In this document: piece after piece, positions 60,905-64,000 of the stretch | How the letters are laid out: each line of letters begins with the position of its first letter | Numbering within the stretch: the stretch's first letter is position 1 | Source: Actinomadura rayongensis | Lineage (GTDB): Bacteria; Actinomycetota; Actinomycetes; Streptosporangiales; Streptosporangiaceae | Assembly (NCBI RefSeq): GCF_009831215.1 | Contig: NZ_WUTW01000002.1 | Coordinates: forward strand, 434,001-498,000 | Direction: 5' to 3' | DNA length: 64,000 bases | Translations under genes and position numbers: made by a program | Notes under the pieces: model-generated | The model's input: the letters and a program-made list of their open reading frames with translations, nothing else | Database searches by the model: none | Told to the model about the DNA's origin: nothing

Positions 60905-61653
60905 TCTTCGAGCAGACTCCCACCGTCATCGGCCATCGCGGCGCGGGCTCGGGCGACGTCCCGGTCCCCGGACGCGGGACGGTCGCCGAGAACACCCTCG
61001 CCTCGATCCTGGCCGCCGCCGAGACCGGCCTGTCGTGGGTCGAGATCGACGTGACCCGCACGTCCGACGACCGGCTCGTCCTGCGCCACGACCCGACCGG
61101 GCCGGACGGGAACTTCCTCGTGGAGGGCACCGCCGAGGCGTCGGGCCTGCCGTCGCTGGAGGAGATCTTCGCGGCGACGCCGACCGACATCGCGCTGGAT
61201 CTGGACGTCAAGACCGTCCTGGAGGACGCCGTGGACGCCCCGTCCCGGCGCACCGGCGCGCTCCTGCTGCCGCTGCTGCGGCGCGAGGCCAAGCGGCGGC
61301 GGCTGATGGTGACGTCGTTCGACCCCGGCCTGCTCGTGTTCCTGCGCGACGAGCTGCCCGAGGTGCCGGTCGGGCTGCTGACCTGGCTGCGGTTCCCGCT
61401 CTGGCACGGCGTGTCGGCCGCCGCCGGGCTCGGGCTCCAGGCCGTCGCGCTGCACACCGCGTCCTGCGGGTTCGAGCACCCCGACACGCGGCTGCGGTCG
61501 CTGGAGCACAACGTCGCGACGGCGCACAAGGCCGGGCTCGACGTCATGGTCTGGTGCCCGAAGGCCGCCGAGGCAGCGCGCTACGCCGACGCCGGGGTGG
61601 ACGCGATGGTCGTCAACGAGGTCCCCGGCGTGCTCGCGGCGCTCGGCCGCTAG
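60901..61653 (+). CDS. glycerophosphodiester phosphodiesterase (GDPD) family protein
   Basis: 250 residues without signal peptide, so cytoplasmic. Catalytic features: GHRGAG (His12 region), ENTLASILAA, WVEIDVTRTSDDRLVLRHDP (metal Glu-Asp and His), LDLDVKT and C-terminal VWCPKAAEAARYADAGVDAMVVNEV. It splits glycerophosphodiesters into glycerol-phosphate and an alcohol. Coupled (GTGA) to the cytidylyltransferase, so it may recycle or supply the phospho-alcohol that is activated. It ends convergently with the next gene, sharing CTAG. Confidence 0.88.
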   Translation: MIFEQTPTVIGHRGAGSGDVPVPGRGTVAENTLASILAAAETGLSWVEIDVTRTSDDRLVLRHDPTGPDGNFLVEGTAEASGLPSLEEIFAATPTDIALDLDVKTVLEDAVDAPSRRTGALLLPLLRREAKRRRLMVTSFDPGLLVFLRDELPEVPVGLLTWLRFPLWHGVSAAAGLGLQAVALHTASCGFEHPDTRLRSLEHNVATAHKAGLDVMVWCPKAAEAARYADAGVDAMVVNEVPGVLAALGR

Positions 61654-62432
61654 CGGTTCGGGCCGCCGTACATCCGCGTCCACTCGCCGGGCTCCTCCTC
61701 GTCCCCGGGCTTGCGCCCGGGGGGCGGCGCGGCGGGCGGCGCCTCGGGCGCGGACGGCGGCGTGTGCGGCTGCGGCGCCCCGGGCGGCGTGTAGGGCGGC
61801 GGCGCCTCGGACGCGGGCGGCGTGAACGGCTGCCCCTCGGGCGCGCCGGACGGCGGCGCGAACCCGGCGGGCGGCGCGTAGGGCTGCGGCGCCTCGGGCG
61901 CGCGCGGCGCGCCGTACTGCGGCAGCGCGGGCGGCGGGGCCTGGTGCCGGGCCTGGTGCGGGTGCGGCGCCAGCGGGCGTCCGCCGGGCAGCGCGCCGCC
62001 GTGCGCGGGACGCCGCCGTCCCTGCCAGCGCGACGGCGCCAGCGACGCGACGAACAGCGCCGTGCCGAGCAGCAGGAAGACCCCGAGCGTCCCGAGCGTG
62101 GTGAACTCGCGCGCGTACCGTGCGGGCTTGACGTGCACGGACCAGCGCAGCGCCTGCGTCGGCGCGAGCACGTACACGAGCCCGACCGCGCCGAACACGA
62201 CGCCGGGCACCAGCGACGCGAACGGCGACAGCCGCGACCCCATCGCGAGCCCGATCAGCAGCCCCGCGACGACGAGGGCGAGCGTCACCAGCGCCTTGTC
62301 ACCGGGCTCCAGCCGGAAGTACACGTACATCCGCTGCGCCCGGTCGAGCGCGAAGAGGACGCAGCCGAGGCTGACCACCGTCACCAGGACACCGGCGACC
62401 ACGCCCAGGGCGTGCCGCGTTCCGTTCGACAT
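61650..62432 (-). CDS. four-helix membrane protein with Pro-rich tail ending in GEWTRxYGG
   Basis: 260 residues, family not recognised. Four transmembrane helices lie within residues 5-145 (for example ALGVVAGVLVTVVSLGCVLF). The remaining ~115 residues are Pro/Ala-rich and disordered, with PPYTPPGAPQPHTPP-like repeats. The chain then ends GEWTRMYGGPNR. The same nonapeptide closes the Gln/Tyr-rich protein at 10327-11283, although helices and linkers differ in sequence. A very strong AAGGAGGT five bases before the ATG indicates high translation. It is divergent from nothing nearby and convergent with the GDPD gene. Confidence 0.78.
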   Translation of the reverse strand: MSNGTRHALGVVAGVLVTVVSLGCVLFALDRAQRMYVYFRLEPGDKALVTLALVVAGLLIGLAMGSRLSPFASLVPGVVFGAVGLVYVLAPTQALRWSVHVKPARYAREFTTLGTLGVFLLLGTALFVASLAPSRWQGRRRPAHGGALPGGRPLAPHPHQARHQAPPPALPQYGAPRAPEAPQPYAPPAGFAPPSGAPEGQPFTPPASEAPPPYTPPGAPQPHTPPSAPEAPPAAPPPGRKPGDEEEPGEWTRMYGGPNR

Positions 62433-62506
62433 GGACGACCTCCTTAGCCGGACGAATCGTCATGATTCCGTCCCAGGAGGTCAGACGCCAGGCCCAGCCC
62501 GCAGGT

Positions 62507-63589
62507 TCAGGGTTTGGCGGGAGTCGGCTGGCCGAGGCGCGGCGGGCTCGTCAGGAAGCCCACGCCCCACGACAGGTGCATCGTCGCGAGGACGAGCGGC
62601 AGCCGCAGCCACGCTGAGAACGGCAGCCCCCGCCCCTCCACGGCCGCGCCCGCGATGATCGCGAGGGCGTAGCCGCCAGGCAGGACGAACGCGGGCCAGA
62701 ACCCGGCCGCGCCGGCGATCGTCCCGACGATGATCCCCGCGACGGCGAACGGCGGCGCGAGGTAGCGGATGTTCAGCGTCCCCTGGTGCTCGCGGCCGAC
62801 GACGCGCCGCCAGCGCCCGGTGTGGAAGTACTGCCGGGCGAGCGCGCGCAGGTTCGGCCGGGGACGGTACGTCACGCGCATCCGGGGCGTGAAGAAGATC
62901 CGCCCGCCCGTCTGCCGGATGCGGTGGTTCATCTCCCAGTCCTGCGCGCGGACGAACGTCTCGTCGTAGTAACCGACGCGCTCCAGCGCGCTGCGGCGGA
63001 ACGTCCCGAGGTAGACGGTCTCGACCTCGCCGGGCTCGCCGCCGGTGTGGAAGCGGGCGTTGCCGACGCCGAGCTTGGACGTCATCGCGCACGCGACGGC
63101 CTTCTCGAACGGGGTCGTGCCCTCGGCGGCCATGATCCCGCCGACGTTGTCCGCCCCGGTCTCCTCCATCGTCTCGACCGCCGCGCGGACGTAGTCGCCG
63201 GGCAGCAGCGAGTGCCCGTCCACCCGGACGATGATCGAGTACTGGGACGCCTTGATCGCGATGTTGAGGCCCTGGGGGGTGCGTCCGGTCGGGTTCGGGA
63301 CGACGACGAGCCGCGGATCCTCGGCCGACAGCCGGGACGCGATCTCTTCCGTGCGGTCCCGGGACGGCCCGACGGCCAGCACGAGTTCCAGTTCGCCCGG
63401 ATAGTCCTGGTCGAGGATGCGCCGGACGGCGTCGGTGAGGTGACGCTCCTCGTTGAGAACGGGCATGATCACCGAAACGGCGGGCCAGGTGCGGTCGCCC
63501 GCGGCCGAACCTGCGCCCGGTTCCCGGTCCGGGTGGGCGCTCTGCGCGTGGGGAGACGGATTCATACTCGCGGGCGTGGTTCGCCCCAT
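62507..63589 (-). CDS. GT2-family glycosyltransferase with C-terminal helices
   Basis: About 360 residues. The GT-A domain begins VSVIMPVLNEERHL, with VVVPNPTGRTPQGLNIAIKAS, IIVRVDGHSLLPGDYV (DxH metal motif), YLGTFRRSALERVGYYDE and the QDWEMNHRIRQTGG general-base region with QxxRW-like RQYFHTGRWRR. Two or three transmembrane helices follow (from about residue 270). This is the processive-like or succinoglycan-type transferase class. ATG 63589 chosen, with GAGAGG close upstream; ATG 63565 and the longer frame are alternatives. Divergent from the partial gene at the right edge. Confidence 0.85.
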   Translation of the reverse strand: MGRTTPASMNPSPHAQSAHPDREPGAGSAAGDRTWPAVSVIMPVLNEERHLTDAVRRILDQDYPGELELVLAVGPSRDRTEEIASRLSAEDPRLVVVPNPTGRTPQGLNIAIKASQYSIIVRVDGHSLLPGDYVRAAVETMEETGADNVGGIMAAEGTTPFEKAVACAMTSKLGVGNARFHTGGEPGEVETVYLGTFRRSALERVGYYDETFVRAQDWEMNHRIRQTGGRIFFTPRMRVTYRPRPNLRALARQYFHTGRWRRVVGREHQGTLNIRYLAPPFAVAGIIVGTIAGAAGFWPAFVLPGGYALAIIAGAAVEGRGLPFSAWLRLPLVLATMHLSWGVGFLTSPPRLGQPTPAKP

Positions 63590-63766
63590 TCCTCTCTTGC
63601 TCACTGGCGTCCACGGCCCCGGCAGCGCCGGGTGCGGTCGAGACGGCGCAACGTTACCGGAAGAAGGGGACACAGGCCCTGGGTAACGAACGGTCCGCCC
63701 TTCCCCACCTTAAAGTGGTCTGCGTTCGCGTTCCACGACCGGCGATTCCAGGAGGCGGCGGGCGGC

Positions 63767-64000
63767 ATGGCAGACCGGCACGACGCGGGGGACGGCGCCG
63801 ACCCGCTGGAGCGCTACTTCCGGCCGCGTCCGGGCGGCGCGCCCGCCGACGACGCCCCGGGCGAGGGCGTCATGATCGACGGCGCGCCCGCGCCCCGGGT
63901 GTCGGTGGAGACGCCGCGCGGCCCGCGCCGGCCGGGCCCGACGCTCAGCCCGCGCGCGGCGGTCGCGGCCCGGCGGCAGCGCCGGTTCCTCACGACGACG
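63767..64000 (+). CDS. N-terminal part of an unidentified protein, cut by the window edge
   Basis: 78 open codons with GGAGG about 11 bases before the ATG and strong high-GC codon bias. The visible part is hydrophilic, Pro/Arg/Asp/Gly-rich (LERYFRPRPGGAPADDAP) and becomes basic at the edge (AAVAARRQRRFLTTT), the way many actinobacterial membrane or LCP-type proteins lead into a first transmembrane helix. No domain can be named from this piece. Confidence 0.6.
   Translation, partial: MADRHDAGDGADPLERYFRPRPGGAPADDAPGEGVMIDGAPAPRVSVETPRGPRRPGPTLSPRAAVAARRQRRFLTTT

Overview
The window is chromosomal DNA of a very GC-rich actinomycete. The indicators are pervasive G/C third positions, GTG and TTG starts, ATGA/GTGA gene overlaps, a WhiB regulator, coenzyme F420 genes, a DUF3499/Trm112/ManB block and an actinobacterial HelD. 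Gene order around manB-whiB-fbiA-fbiB matches the arrangement I remember from Mycobacterium and Streptomyces. The XRE/DUF5753 regulator and overall style suggest a Streptosporangiales (Actinomadura-like) host, but that genus-level guess is inference. No rRNA, tRNA, insertion sequence, phage or CRISPR array was seen.

Layout. (1) 0.1-10 kb: a minus-strand block of small membrane protein, CDF cation exporter, phosphosugar isomerase, Trm112-like protein, phosphomannomutase and DUF3499; then a plus-strand zincin-like protein; then DUF5719, a 1033-residue glycosyltransferase/membrane protein and WhiB. (2) 10-18 kb: a four-helix membrane protein with a Gln/Tyr/Gly-rich tail, then all but one of the core F420 genes (fbiA-fbiB, and convergent fbiC), with a duplicated XRE regulator between them. 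(3) 18-25.8 kb: LysR regulator, small membrane protein, AlkA-type glycosylase, and a MacAB-like exporter operon with lipoprotein, bracketed by its probable response regulator and sensor kinase. (4) 25.8-48.4 kb: a cell-envelope glycan region with mannose-1-phosphate guanylyltransferase, methyltransferase, flippase-like protein, several glycosyltransferases, GT-C type membrane proteins, a TIGR03089 protein next to an LCP ligase, acyltransferase, CDP-alcohol phosphatidyltransferase, and the divergent wecB/wecC pair expected to make UDP-ManNAcA. (5) 48.7-54.3 kb: PQQ-propeller protein, HD hydrolase, SRPBCC protein, HelD. (6) 54.3-64 kb: a second envelope cluster with two CDP-alcohol phosphatidyltransferases, a glycerol-1-phosphate-dehydrogenase-like protein, two nucleotidyltransferases, a stand-alone DUF5941 protein, an IspD/TarI-like cytidylyltransferase, a GDPD and two GT2 enzymes. 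A divergent gene runs off the right edge.

How it fits together. Regions 1, 4 and 6 plausibly supply GDP-mannose, UDP-ManNAcA and CDP-alcohols, assemble lipid-linked glycans, and attach them to the wall through LCP. The least explained pieces are these: the region-6 operon, where a 65-codon Pro/Ala/Thr ORF is wedged by two ATGA overlaps between a CDP-alcohol phosphatidyltransferase and DUF5941; a nonapeptide GEWTRxYGG shared by two otherwise different four-helix membrane proteins; an HTH-only copy of a DUF5753 regulator placed where its usual DUF397 partner would sit; and two decayed tandem-repeat tracts, each between convergent genes.
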